From CAYJDR01 sp964368965 (lineage in GTDB: Bacteria; Chrysiogenota; Deferribacteres; Deferribacterales; Mucispirillaceae): 43,143 nt of DNA. Of the stretch, positions 32,645-41,444 are shown one piece after another (the stretch's first letter is position 1; each line of letters opens with the position of its first letter). Made by a program: the position numbers and the translations under genes. A model generated the notes under the pieces. The model was not told the DNA's origin and made no database searches. It saw only the letters and a program-made list of their open reading frames with translations. The stretch covers positions 1 to 43,143 of the forward strand of contig CAYJDR010000016.1 in the NCBI GenBank assembly GCA_964368965.1, given 5' to 3'.

Positions 32645-33919
32645 GCGCATAAAAGCTGTATCATATAAAGAGTTTATCCACTTGTTTCGTGATTTGCGTA
32701 GCTTGTTGGTTGTTTTGCTCGTTCCTGTATTTCTGCTTGTATTGTTTGGCTATGCATTGAAGTTAGATGTTGAAAATGTATCAATAGCTGTTATAGATAA
32801 TGATAAATCACAACTATCGTCTGAATATCTTGCTAAAGTCAAAGCTACGCCTTCATTCGTTATCAATTATTACGTTGACACATACGACGAAGCAGAACAG
32901 TTGATGAATACAGGCAAGGTAAAAGCTTTTTTAATCATACCTAGCAACTTTAATAACAACATGGTTACAGACTTAACTGCAAATATCCAATTGATTGTAG
33001 ATGCAAGTGATATCACTATCGCCTCAGCAGTTGTAAACTATATGGGCGGCGTAACGGCGCTTTTCAACGGTTTAGAGCTTGCAATAATGCAAGTGAAAAA
33101 CGGGCTAGTATTGCCATATGGGCAAGCTGTTGNNNNNNNNNNNNNNNNNNNNNNNNNNNNNNNNNNNNNNNNNNNNNNNNNNNNNNNNNNNNNNNNNNNN
33201 NNNNNNNNNNNNNNNNNNNNNNNNNNNNNNNNCTTGCAATAATGCAAGTGAAAAACGGGCTAGTATTGCCATATGGGCAAGCTGTTGGAGAGGTTCGTTA
33301 TTGGTTCAATGAAGACTTACGCTCGGTTGACTATCTATTTCCTGGGTTAGTGGCGTTGATTATGGCTGTTGTTGCGGGCTTTTTAACATCGCTTACAATC
33401 TCTCGCGAGTGGGAAACAGGCACTATGGAGCAGCTTATCCCAACACCGTTGACAGAGGGCGAAGTTATAGTCGGAAAGCTTTTGACATATGTTATTGTAG
33501 GTGTGGTTGATATCATAATCTACGTTTATATGGGCGAGTTTGTGTTCAATGTTGAGATGAAGGGCAGCGCCGTGCTTGTATTTCTATTTTCGTTATTGTT
33601 TTTATTGTGCATGTTGTCATTTGGTATGTTTATAAGCATTGTTATGAAAAGCCAACTTGCAGCAAGCCAAGTAACAACCCTTGCTACAGTATTACCAACA
33701 TTTTTACTATCTGGGTTTATATTTGACATAGGCAATATGCCACTTGTGATACAGGCTATCACATATATTTTTCCTGCAAGATATTTTGTGGAGATATTGC
33801 GAGGCTTATACTTAAAAGGCGTTGGGCTAGAAATACTCTACCAAAACGGATTATTTCTCGTTGCGTATGCTGTTGTTATGATTGCATTATGCAGATCAAA
33901 ACTAAGGTTGAGGGCGTAG
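32634..33919 (+). CDS. ABC-2 type permease, YbhS-like, interrupted by an artefactual assembly gap
   Basis: The N-terminal part (32634-33132) has a first helix (LLVVLLVPVFLLVLFGYAL) and the start of the periplasmic domain (VAVIDNDKSQLS-like). A 100-N run follows, then the C-terminal part with five membrane segments (to 33919). The 55 bases before the gap recur exactly after it. Removing 155 bases (one copy plus the N) keeps the frame and gives one protein of 376 residues, the size of E. coli YbhS (377). The gene is therefore probably intact in the organism. The ATG at 32634 overlaps the ATPase gene. It pairs with the next permease. Confidence 0.87.
33078..33132. repeat. left copy of 55-bp exact duplication flanking the N gap
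   Basis: These 55 bases are identical to 33233-33287. A duplication that ends exactly at both gap edges points to overlapping contig ends that were scaffolded without being merged. Confidence 0.95.
33133..33232. other. assembly gap of 100 N
   Basis: Exactly 100 undetermined bases, the conventional placeholder for a gap of unknown size. The flanking duplication implies that the true gap length is negative (overlap of 55). Confidence 0.98.
33233..33287. repeat. right copy of 55-bp exact duplication flanking the N gap
   Basis: Identical to 33078-33132. It continues directly into the C-terminal part of the permease. The reading frame across the join matches once the duplicate and the N are removed. 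Confidence 0.95.
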
Positions 33920-35038
33920 ATGGAATTATTAAATAGATTACTAGCTATGCTTTATAAAGAAATGGTTACAATAGTGCGTGATAAGCGTATGCGCGCGATA
34001 CTTATTGCTGTGCCGTTGATACAGACTGTCATACTAGGTTACGCTGTCAATATGGACTTGAAGAATATAGAAACAGCTATCGTGGATAATGACAACACTC
34101 AACTAAGCAAACAGTTTGCAGATAAATTTTTCAGCACAGATACTTTTATACAAGTAGCTAACACAGATATGAACAAAGCAGAATACCTCATATCAAGTGG
34201 CGATGTTATGATGATTATAAATATCCCTGAGGGGTTTTCTGCAAAGTTAATAAACGGTAAAAACTCACCAGTTCAGATAATACTTGATGCTACAAACTCC
34301 GTAAACACTGGCATGGCAACAGGGTATATAAGCAATGTGCTAGCGTTATTCAATCAAGAGTATGTATCTAGTTTGTCGCCAGATATTCAAAGCATGGGTG
34401 TTGTGCTAGATGTTAGGAACTGGTTTAATGATAATTTTGAAAGCAGGGAACTTTTTGTGCCCTCGCTGTTAGCTATGTTGCTGATGATTATAACAGTTTT
34501 ATTATCTAGCATGGCAATAGTGAACGAAAAAGAGAAAGGAACCTTAGAGCAACTATCGGTAAGTCCAATCACTGCCGCTGAATTTATCGCAGGTAAGTGT
34601 ATCCCATTTGCTATAGTTAGTTTTGTTGATGTGATATTGATAATATGTGTCGCGGTATTTTGGTTTAAGATTAGCTTAACAGGTAGCTTGCCACTATTAT
34701 TATTTGCGTCATTTTTATACATTTTATGTATGCTTGGTATTGGGCTGTTGATATCTGCTATCAGTTCAACTCAGCAACAAGCTATGATGACTATGTTTAT
34801 GCTTGTGTATCCGTTGATATTGCTATCAGGTTTTGCATTCCCGATTGATAACATGCCAGAAGTGGTCCAATGGACAACTTATGCTAACCCTATGCGATAT
34901 TTTTTGGTTATCATTCGTGGCGTGTTTTTGAAGGGGTTATCTATAGATAGTTTAGTGTTTGAAACTATCTCGTTGACGGTTTTAGCGTTGATATATATTA
35001 GTGTGACATTTGCATTTTTAAGGAAACGTTTAAATTAA
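33920..35038 (+). CDS. ABC-2 type permease, YbhR-like
   Basis: A 372-residue membrane protein, similar in plan to the preceding permease: one N-terminal helix, a large extracytoplasmic loop (about residues 45-170, with AIVDNDNTQLSKQF), then five helices. The intracellular segment VNEKEKGTLEQLSVSPITAAEFIAGK is the ABC-2 coupling motif (EKGTLEQL). E. coli YbhR has 368 residues. It should form the heterodimeric channel with the YbhS-like protein, powered by the two ATPases, to export drugs or other amphiphiles. It follows the previous stop with no gap and ends the operon. Confidence 0.92.
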   Translation: MELLNRLLAMLYKEMVTIVRDKRMRAILIAVPLIQTVILGYAVNMDLKNIETAIVDNDNTQLSKQFADKFFSTDTFIQVANTDMNKAEYLISSGDVMMIINIPEGFSAKLINGKNSPVQIILDATNSVNTGMATGYISNVLALFNQEYVSSLSPDIQSMGVVLDVRNWFNDNFESRELFVPSLLAMLLMIITVLLSSMAIVNEKEKGTLEQLSVSPITAAEFIAGKCIPFAIVSFVDVILIICVAVFWFKISLTGSLPLLLFASFLYILCMLGIGLLISAISSTQQQAMMTMFMLVYPLILLSGFAFPIDNMPEVVQWTTYANPMRYFLVIIRGVFLKGLSIDSLVFETISLTVLALIYISVTFAFLRKRLN

Positions 35039-35061
35039 ATGTTAAGTGTATATACTTTTTA

Positions 35062-35090
35062 TTTACATATTTAAAAGAATGATGTAATAC
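35062..35090 (+). promoter_or_regulatory. putative sigma-70 promoter of the PC4-like gene
   Basis: TTTACA (35062-35067), a 17-nt spacer and TAATAC (35085-35090), about 30 nt upstream of the start codon. A strong AGGGAGTG ribosome site follows, suggesting a well-expressed short transcript. Confidence 0.6.
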
Positions 35091-35119
35091 TGATATTGAT
35101 AAAATTAAGGGAGTGAATT

Positions 35120-35347
35120 ATGGCAGAATTTAAATATGAAGTAATTAAACGCTTAGGCGTTTTAGGTGAGTCAGCAAAAGGGTGGACAAAAGAGCTAACA
35201 CTTGTTAGCTGGAACGACAGACCAGCAAAGTATGACATTAGGGAGTGGTCACCAGAGGGCGACAGAATGGGTAAGGGTGTTTCACTTACTAACGAAGAAG
35301 TTATTGCTCTAAAAGAGTTGCTAAAAGATTTAGAAATAGAAGCATAA
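35120..35347 (+). CDS. PC4/YdbC-like single-stranded DNA-binding protein
   Basis: A 75-residue protein. EVIKRLGVLGESAKGWTKELTLVSW followed by NDRPAKYDIREWSPEGDRMGKGVSL is the YdbC family pattern (GWTKEL, WN-RPAKYDIR-W, MGKG-LT). YdbC proteins are bacterial homologues of the eukaryotic coactivator PC4, with a small beta sheet and a helix that dimerise and bind ssDNA or RNA. The exact cellular role is not established. It has its own promoter and terminator, so it is a single-gene unit and probably abundant. Confidence 0.88.
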   Translation: MAEFKYEVIKRLGVLGESAKGWTKELTLVSWNDRPAKYDIREWSPEGDRMGKGVSLTNEEVIALKELLKDLEIEA

Positions 35348-35350
35348 ATA

Positions 35351-35384
35351 AAAAAGCCTGCTGTAAAAAGCAGGCTTTAATTTT
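35351..35384. terminator. bidirectional Rho-independent terminator
   Basis: Stem AAAGCCTGCT (35353-35362) and AGCAGGCTTT (35369-35378) with a 6-nt loop. The plus side ends in TTAATTTT and the minus side reads into TTTTT, so it can serve both the PC4-like gene and the nitroreductase gene, which converge here. Confidence 0.87.
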
Positions 35385-35385
35385 G

Positions 35386-36222
35386 TTATTTGTAAGTGAT
35401 GTTTAGAGGTTTTCTTGAAGGTACAGCCCTTGTTTTATAAACAGGGATACCAAACATTTGGCCACCAGCAACGTATTCATCATCAGTGATGCCTAGCATG
35501 TCTCTAAGTGGTTGGTATTCTTTCACAGTTCTTGTGAAATAGCCAGCCCAGCAAGCGCCTAAGCCTTTTGCAGTTGCAGCAATTTCAAAGTGAGCAAGCG
35601 CCATGTTGCCATCTTCGATACGCCATTCGTAATCTTTAGGCATAACACATACTAATAAGTATGGTGCGCCACGCATGAAAACGTCTCTACCTTTTCTATA
35701 CGCTCTAGCAAGTGCTTTGTTGAATACGATTTGCTTTTTAAGCGCTTCGTTATCTCCAGCTGCTTCAATATCAATTGATTCACAAAAATCTGCAATGTGT
35801 TCAGAAACTTTGTTAGTGTTCTCAGCACCTTTAACTAAAACCCATCTTGTAGCTTGTGTGTTTTTAGCAGATGGAGTATATCTAACGATATCCATAACGT
35901 CTGCTATATCTTCATCGCTGATTTCTTTATCTCTGAATGAGCGAACACTGCGGCGAGATTTCATAAAGTTATCAACAACTTCAAAAGATGGTAATGCTTC
36001 TCTATCAATTTTTTTGAATTGAGTTTCGTCAAGTTTTTCAACCGAGCAAGCGTCATGTGGGCAGAAAGCAACACATAAACCACATGCGATACAGTTAGCG
36101 TTGTTGCGTTCTTCAATATAAGGCACTCTGTTTTCATCATTTCTGATGATACCAGCAACGCATACGGCAGAACATATGCCATCACGTTTACATTTTTCAA
36201 GATCAAGTTTAAAAAAAGACAT
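35386..36222 (-). CDS. ferredoxin domain fused to nitroreductase family protein
   Basis: A 278-residue two-domain protein. Residues 1-65 hold two Fe-S motifs: C11-x5-C17-x3-C21, an unusual first motif, and C44-x2-C47-x2-C50-x3-C54-P, plus C59. From about residue 80 the nitroreductase fold begins with SRRSVRSFRDKEIS and continues with YTPSAKNTQATRW and a late GACWAGYF motif, which bind FMN. Such fusions are common in anaerobes and probably pass ferredoxin electrons to an unknown substrate. A GGAGC ribosome site precedes the ATG. It is transcribed alone and stops at the shared terminator. Confidence 0.9.
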   Translation of the reverse strand: MSFFKLDLEKCKRDGICSAVCVAGIIRNDENRVPYIEERNNANCIACGLCVAFCPHDACSVEKLDETQFKKIDREALPSFEVVDNFMKSRRSVRSFRDKEISDEDIADVMDIVRYTPSAKNTQATRWVLVKGAENTNKVSEHIADFCESIDIEAAGDNEALKKQIVFNKALARAYRKGRDVFMRGAPYLLVCVMPKDYEWRIEDGNMALAHFEIAATAKGLGACWAGYFTRTVKEYQPLRDMLGITDDEYVAGGQMFGIPVYKTRAVPSRKPLNITYK

Positions 36223-36312
36223 TAAATTAAGCTCCGTTTTCCTAGTAATTAGCGTTTATACACTATAGGTGCTATTAATTCAAGCTAAAATTATCTCATT
36301 TACTATTTAAAT

Positions 36313-36341
36313 TTGTATTGCAATTACATACTAGGTATAAT
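36313..36341 (+). promoter_or_regulatory. putative sigma-70 promoter of the rfb operon
   Basis: TTGTAT (36313-36318), a 17-nt spacer and a perfect TATAAT (36336-36341), 31 nt upstream of the rfbB start. The rest of the 150-nt gap (36223-36372) holds AT-rich sequence with no gene that I can see. Confidence 0.65.
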
Positions 36342-36372
36342 ATTATTTATCAATAAATAATTTAGGTAGATT

Positions 36373-37452
36373 ATGGAAAACAGAATAATAAACAAACTAT
36401 TAATCACAGGTGGTGCAGGTTTTATCGGTTCTGCACTTGTTAGATACTTGATAGAAGACGATAAAGTGCAAATATGTGTTGTTGATAAACTTACATATGC
36501 AGGTAACTTGCAGTCATTAAAAACTGTATCAAACAGTGATAAATTCAGCTTTCATCAAGTTGACATATGCGATAAACAAGCACTTGAAAATATATTTAAT
36601 GAGTTCAGTCCAGATGCAGTTATGCACTTAGCGGCAGAATCGCACGTTGACCGCTCAATAGACTCGCCGTCAGATTTTATAGAAACAAATATCATAGGCA
36701 CATACAATTTACTTGAAGTCGCTAGAAAATATTATGCAAATTTAGATGATGAGGCTAAAGCGAATTTCTGTTTCCATCATATTTCAACTGATGAAGTTTA
36801 TGGCGACTTGCACAGCATGGACGACTTCTTTAGGGAGGATACTCCTTATGCTCCGTCATCACCATACTCTGCTTCAAAAGCATCATCTGACCACCTTGTG
36901 AGAGCATGGGGCAGAACATATGGATTGCCTATCGTTGTTACAAACTGTTCAAACAATTATGGCTCATACCATTTTCCTGAAAAACTTATACCACTTGTTA
37001 TATTAAGCGCAATTGCAGATAAACCATTACCAGTTTATGGCGATGGTAAGCAAATTCGTGATTGGTTATATGTCGATGACCACGTGAAAGCGTTATACAG
37101 GGTTGTGACATGTGGCAAAATCGGCGAAACATATAATATCGGTGGCAACAACGAAAAGCAAAACATTGAAGTTGTGAAAACTATTTGTAGCTTGCTTGAC
37201 GAATTGAAGCCTAGAGTTGATGGTAAAAAATATGCTGAACAAATCACTTTTGTAGCAGATAGACCAGGGCATGATGTTAGGTATGCAATTGACGCTAGCA
37301 AAATCATGCGTGAACTTCAATGGCAACCAGAGGAAACATTTGAAACAGGTATCAGAAAAACTGTAGAATGGTACTTGGCAAATAAAGACGGCTGGTGCAA
37401 AGATGTCCAAACAGGGCAATATAAACTTGAAAGGTTAGGGCTTGGCGAATGA
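36373..37452 (+). CDS. rfbB: dTDP-glucose 4,6-dehydratase
   Basis: A 359-residue extended SDR enzyme, step two of dTDP-L-rhamnose synthesis. The NAD-binding GGAGFIGSALV is near residue 14, AAESHVDRSID and the ISTDEVYGDL motif are both family-specific, and the catalytic pair is in YSASKASSDHLV. NCSNNYGSYHFPEKLIPL and RDWLYVDDH complete the pattern. An AGGT site precedes the ATG. It overlaps rfbA by 4 nt (ATGA). The product feeds rhamnose into O-antigen or other surface glycans. No glycosyltransferase is in the window. Confidence 0.96.
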   Translation: MENRIINKLLITGGAGFIGSALVRYLIEDDKVQICVVDKLTYAGNLQSLKTVSNSDKFSFHQVDICDKQALENIFNEFSPDAVMHLAAESHVDRSIDSPSDFIETNIIGTYNLLEVARKYYANLDDEAKANFCFHHISTDEVYGDLHSMDDFFREDTPYAPSSPYSASKASSDHLVRAWGRTYGLPIVVTNCSNNYGSYHFPEKLIPLVILSAIADKPLPVYGDGKQIRDWLYVDDHVKALYRVVTCGKIGETYNIGGNNEKQNIEVVKTICSLLDELKPRVDGKKYAEQITFVADRPGHDVRYAIDASKIMRELQWQPEETFETGIRKTVEWYLANKDGWCKDVQTGQYKLERLGLGE

Positions 37453-38312
37453 AAGGAATTGTTTTAGCAGGCGGTGCTGGCACAAGGTTGCACCCAGTTA
37501 CAATGGGCGTATCTAAACAGTTGATACCGATATACGATAAACCAATGGTTTACTATCCTATATCAGTGCTAATGATGGCTGGTATTAAAGATATCTTGAT
37601 AATCACTACACCTGAGGATAGTGATGCTTTCAAACGCTTACTTGGCGATGGTTCAAAGTTTGGCGTAAATTTTGAATACCGTGTCCAACCAAAGCCAGAA
37701 GGACTTGCACAAGCGTTCATCATTGGCGAAACATTTATAGGCGATGATAGTGTTGCATTAGTGCTAGGCGATAACATTTTTTATGGTAACGGGCTTCCAC
37801 AAATATTGAAAAAAGCATCAATGAGAACTGACAGTGCGACAGTTTTTGGCTATTGGGTATCAGACCCTGAACGTTTTGGTGTTGTAGAGTTTGACGAAAA
37901 CAATAACGCAATATCTATTGTTGAAAAACCAAAAGAGCCGAAATCAAACTATGCTGTTACAGGGCTATATTTTTATGATAATAGCGTTGTTGAAATAGCT
38001 AAAAATATAAAGCCATCTGCCCGTGGAGAGCTTGAAATTACAGCAGTAAATGAAGAATATCTCAAACGTGGTAAACTCACAGTTGAAAGGCTAGGGCGTG
38101 GCTATGCGTGGCTTGATACAGGCACACACGAAAGCATGCTTGAAGCATCAGAATTTATTAGAACAATCCAAAAGCGACAAGGGTTACAGATAGCTTGTTT
38201 AGAAGAAGCAGCATTTGATAACGGGTGGATAACTAAAGAACAATTGCTAGAACAAGCAGAGTTTCTACATAAAACTGATTATGGTCAGTATTTAAAAAAT
38301 CTTGTAAAATAG
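37449..38312 (+). CDS. rfbA: glucose-1-phosphate thymidylyltransferase
   Basis: A 287-residue nucleotidyltransferase, step one of the dTDP-rhamnose pathway: dTTP plus glucose-1-P gives dTDP-glucose. The N-terminal KGIVLAGGAGTRLHPVT, the KQLIPIYDKPMVYYP loop, LVLGDNIFYG and the AWLDTGTHESMLEA motif are diagnostic. The length matches RmlA. It starts within the rfbB stop and lies 6 nt before rfbC. Confidence 0.97.
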   Translation: MKGIVLAGGAGTRLHPVTMGVSKQLIPIYDKPMVYYPISVLMMAGIKDILIITTPEDSDAFKRLLGDGSKFGVNFEYRVQPKPEGLAQAFIIGETFIGDDSVALVLGDNIFYGNGLPQILKKASMRTDSATVFGYWVSDPERFGVVEFDENNNAISIVEKPKEPKSNYAVTGLYFYDNSVVEIAKNIKPSARGELEITAVNEEYLKRGKLTVERLGRGYAWLDTGTHESMLEASEFIRTIQKRQGLQIACLEEAAFDNGWITKEQLLEQAEFLHKTDYGQYLKNLVK

Positions 38313-38318
38313 GTAGTT

Positions 38319-38861
38319 ATGAACGTAATTAAAACAGAACTCGAAGGCGTATTGATTATCGAGCCAAAAGTGTTTGGTGATGATAGAGGTTACTTTTTTG
38401 AGTCATATAATAAACAGAAATATAGTGAATGTGGCATAGATGTTGACTTTGTGCAAGATAATGAAAGCATGTCATCATATGGTGTGTTGCGTGGCTTGCA
38501 TTATCAAAAAGCTCCATATGCTCAATCGAAACTTGTGCGTGTAATCGAGGGCAAAGTTTTAGATGTTGCAGTCGATGTTCGCAAAGGTTCTGCAACTTTT
38601 GGTAAGCATGTGGCAGTAGAGTTAAGTGCCGAAAATAAACGCCAACTGTTTATCCCGCAAGGGTTTGCACATGGATTTGTTGTGCTTAGCGAAAAGGCTG
38701 TATTTAGCTATAAGTGCGATAACTATTATGCTCCTAACCATGAGGGTGGCATAATATATAATGACGCAGAGTTAAATATTGATTGGCAAGTGCCAGCTGA
38801 TAAAATGATTTTATCTGAAAAAGATATAAAGTTGCCATCACTAAAGGACGCTGATATATAA
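38319..38861 (+). CDS. rfbC: dTDP-4-dehydrorhamnose 3,5-epimerase
   Basis: A 180-residue cupin epimerase, step three of the pathway. The VFGDDRGYFFESYN strand, the catalytic-histidine motif LRGLHYQ, KLVRVIEGKVLDVAVDVRKGS (seen as VRVIEGKV then DVAVDVR) and IPQGFAHGFVVLS are all present. The late NYYAPNHEGGI contains the tyrosine region. The stop overlaps the rfbD start (TAATG). Confidence 0.96.
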   Translation: MNVIKTELEGVLIIEPKVFGDDRGYFFESYNKQKYSECGIDVDFVQDNESMSSYGVLRGLHYQKAPYAQSKLVRVIEGKVLDVAVDVRKGSATFGKHVAVELSAENKRQLFIPQGFAHGFVVLSEKAVFSYKCDNYYAPNHEGGIIYNDAELNIDWQVPADKMILSEKDIKLPSLKDADI

Positions 38862-39697
38862 TGAAAAAGATATTGATAACTGGTGCAAATGGAATGCTTG
38901 GCAAAACATTGCTTGAAGAGCTTTCCATGTACGAGCTTGTTGCGACTGATAGAGAAGAGTGTGATATTACTGATATCGCTAGTGTTGAGAAATGTTTAAA
39001 GCTACACAAGCCAGATGTCATTATACATGCAGCCGCAATGACAGCCGTTGATGATGCTGAAACTAACGCAGATTTAGCATACCTTATAAACGCTATCGGT
39101 AGCAAAAATATTGCAAAAGTTGCAAACGAAATCAACGCACGAGTTATTGCAATATCAACTGATTATGTTTTCGAGGGGTCGTCAGACACCCCTTATAATG
39201 AATACGATATCCCGAGCCCACAAAACGTATATGGTAAGTCTAAATATGCAGGCGAACAAGCTATAATGCAACATGCTGGTAACTATGTGATTGCACGCGT
39301 TTCATGGCTGTATGGTAAATATGGCAACAACTTTGTTGAAACGATGTTAAAGCTTGCAGATGGCACACGTGAAGAACTAAAAGTTGTGGCAGACCAAATA
39401 GGTAACCCAACAAGCACGCATGCAGTTGCAATAGCGTTGAAAGAGGTTATTGAACGTGAAGAAATTAATGGTGTCATACACTTAACTTGTGAGGGTGAGG
39501 CATCATGGTATGAGTTTGCTTGCGAAATATTTAAGCAAAAAGGTATAAACCAAAAAGTTACACCATGCACAACTGATGAGTTTTCACGCCCTGCAAAACG
39601 CCCTAAAAACTCTAGGCTAGATAAAATGAATTTGCGTTTATATGGGCTATCAAAAATGATGACGTGGCAAGAAGCGTTAAAAAAATATTTAGCATAA
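38861..39697 (+). CDS. rfbD: dTDP-4-dehydrorhamnose reductase
   Basis: A 278-residue SDR reductase, the last step to dTDP-L-rhamnose. The N-terminal ITGANGMLGKTL binds the nucleotide. DVIIHAAAMTAVDDAE, STDYVFEG and the YGKSKYAGEQ catalytic Tyr-Lys pair are all RmlD-typical, and the C-terminal RPKNSRLD phrase is diagnostic. It completes rfbBACD, so the full pathway from glucose-1-P is encoded here. No clear terminator follows in the 88-nt gap. Confidence 0.96.
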   Translation: MKKILITGANGMLGKTLLEELSMYELVATDREECDITDIASVEKCLKLHKPDVIIHAAAMTAVDDAETNADLAYLINAIGSKNIAKVANEINARVIAISTDYVFEGSSDTPYNEYDIPSPQNVYGKSKYAGEQAIMQHAGNYVIARVSWLYGKYGNNFVETMLKLADGTREELKVVADQIGNPTSTHAVAIALKEVIEREEINGVIHLTCEGEASWYEFACEIFKQKGINQKVTPCTTDEFSRPAKRPKNSRLDKMNLRLYGLSKMMTWQEALKKYLA

Positions 39698-39743
39698 ATT
39701 TTCATTAATTTTCTATAGAAATAAAATCAGTAATAATGTATAA

Positions 39744-39775
39744 CCCTAATATCAATAATTATGTCGAAATTAGGG
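39744..39775 (+). promoter_or_regulatory. possible ribosome-site-masking hairpin upstream of the RocB-like gene
   Basis: CCCTAAT (39744-39750) can pair with ATTAGGG (39769-39775), which contains most of the AGGGAG ribosome site of the following gene. The loop is 18 nt. It could be fortuitous. Confidence 0.3.
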
Positions 39776-39785
39776 AGTACATTAA

Positions 39786-41435
39786 ATGTCTATATCTACA
39801 AAATACGATAGTTTGTTCAATTTTTTAGTTGAGTTTTGCCGTGTGAAAAGTGTCGTTGGCACAAGTGGCGAAAACTTAGCAGCAGAGTTCATGTATAACG
39901 AGTTATCTAAACTTGAATACTTCAAAAACAATCCTAAAAACATTTTCTTAGATAAACTTGAAGACGATATTATGGGGCGTCAAAACTTCTGTGCAATCGT
40001 AAATGCTGATAACAAAACAGATAAAACAGTTGTTTTGTTAGGCCATATCGACGTTGTTAATACTGATGTATGTGGCGAACATGCAGAAGTAGCTTTTGAC
40101 CCGATAGCATACACAAAACTTATGTCATCACTTGATATTTCTGATGAAGTGCGCGAACACTTGGATACAGGCGATTGGCTTTTTGGGCGTGGCACAGGCG
40201 ATATGAAATCTGGCTTAACTGTTTTAACAGGCGTATTTGCAGACATGTCAACAATGACTGATAAGCTTGAATGTAACTATATTTTACTAGGTTTAGCCGA
40301 TGAAGAAAATAACGGTTTTGGTATCCACCAAGCAATCAAAACATTATCACGCTTGAAAGCAGAGCATGGCTATGACTATGTTGTAGGTATTGATGCAGAG
40401 CCTAACATATCAAGCGAAGATAAAGACTGTGCGACAGTATATCTTGGTACAATCGGTTGTGCGACTCCGTTTGCGTTGTGTATTGGTAAGGAGAGTCACG
40501 TTGGCGAATACTTCGAGGGTGTCAATAGCACATTGATTGCATCTCACTTCAATATACTTGCAGAGGGTTCGCCTGAAATGTCGGCAGAGCGTATGGGTGT
40601 ACATTATTCGCCACACACATGCTTGAAAATGCAAGAACTTCGTGACGGATATTCTGTAACATTGCCAGAGCGTTCAATAGTTTGCTACAACGTGTTGATG
40701 ATTTCAAAAACTCCTAGCGAGATGTTGCAGTTCTTCTCAGAAACAGCTGAGCAGGCGTTAAAAAACACTTATGAGCAAGTGAAATCAAGGCGTGAAGTAT
40801 TGTTCAATAAAGGTGCAACTGCACTACCTGAAATAAAATATGACTTAAAAGTAATGCAATATGCAGAGCTATTGCAACTTGTAGAGAAAGCAACAGGGCG
40901 TAACCATGTTGATGTTGCAAAAGAAATATTGGCAACACTTGACCCAGATGCAGATTCGCAAGATAGGGGCATTGCACTTGTAAACAAGTTTGCAGATATC
41001 GCAGATATCGAGGGTATGACGGTTGTTGTAGGTTTCTTATCGCCATTTTGTCAATCACGTGTGAATGATAGAAAAACTGAGCGTGAAACAAAACTCATCG
41101 AAGCCGTAGAAGAAATGAAATCAAAATACGAAGCAGAACACGGCGAAAAAATGGTTGTGTCTGAAATATTTGAAGGCATTTCTGATATGAGCGAGTTTGG
41201 CTTCCAAGAAAGCGATAAAGAACTTGATGTTGTCGTAAATAACCTTGTGGGCTATAAAACTGACATCAATACTCCGTTTGAAGTTATGAAACAGTTTGAT
41301 GTACCAGTTGTAAACATTGGCACAATCGGCAGAGATGCGCATAAAATGACAGAGCGTGTTTATCTCCCATATGCATTTAACGTATTACCTAAAAATATTG
41401 TAAACTTTATAGATAGTTACTTGAAAAAAATATAA
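39786..41435 (+). CDS. RocB-like M20 family metallohydrolase
   Basis: A 549-residue M20 peptidase-fold protein. Metal ligands can be read from LLGHIDVV (H87, catalytic D89), GRGTGDMKSGL (D139) and ADEENNGFG (E173, E174). The long form, and a late GTIGRDAHKMTERVY motif with the last conserved histidine, match RocB of Bacillus (about 566 residues), linked there to arginine use. M20 enzymes remove amide-bound groups from amino acids or small peptides. The substrate here is unknown, since no other arginine gene is nearby. The ribosome site is AGGGAG. It is followed 9 nt later by the ankyrin gene. Confidence 0.85.
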   Translation: MSISTKYDSLFNFLVEFCRVKSVVGTSGENLAAEFMYNELSKLEYFKNNPKNIFLDKLEDDIMGRQNFCAIVNADNKTDKTVVLLGHIDVVNTDVCGEHAEVAFDPIAYTKLMSSLDISDEVREHLDTGDWLFGRGTGDMKSGLTVLTGVFADMSTMTDKLECNYILLGLADEENNGFGIHQAIKTLSRLKAEHGYDYVVGIDAEPNISSEDKDCATVYLGTIGCATPFALCIGKESHVGEYFEGVNSTLIASHFNILAEGSPEMSAERMGVHYSPHTCLKMQELRDGYSVTLPERSIVCYNVLMISKTPSEMLQFFSETAEQALKNTYEQVKSRREVLFNKGATALPEIKYDLKVMQYAELLQLVEKATGRNHVDVAKEILATLDPDADSQDRGIALVNKFADIADIEGMTVVVGFLSPFCQSRVNDRKTERETKLIEAVEEMKSKYEAEHGEKMVVSEIFEGISDMSEFGFQESDKELDVVVNNLVGYKTDINTPFEVMKQFDVPVVNIGTIGRDAHKMTERVYLPYAFNVLPKNIVNFIDSYLKKI

Positions 41436-41444
41436 GAGGAATAT

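Noticed and set aside
33078..33287. A true biological tandem repeat in the permease
   Set aside because: The copies are identical and end precisely at the N run, which is expected for unmerged contig ends; the collapsed protein has the family length.
33242..33919. A separate small permease gene starting after the N gap
   Set aside because: The first residues repeat those before the gap, and the frame joins to the upstream part when the duplication is collapsed, so it is the same gene.
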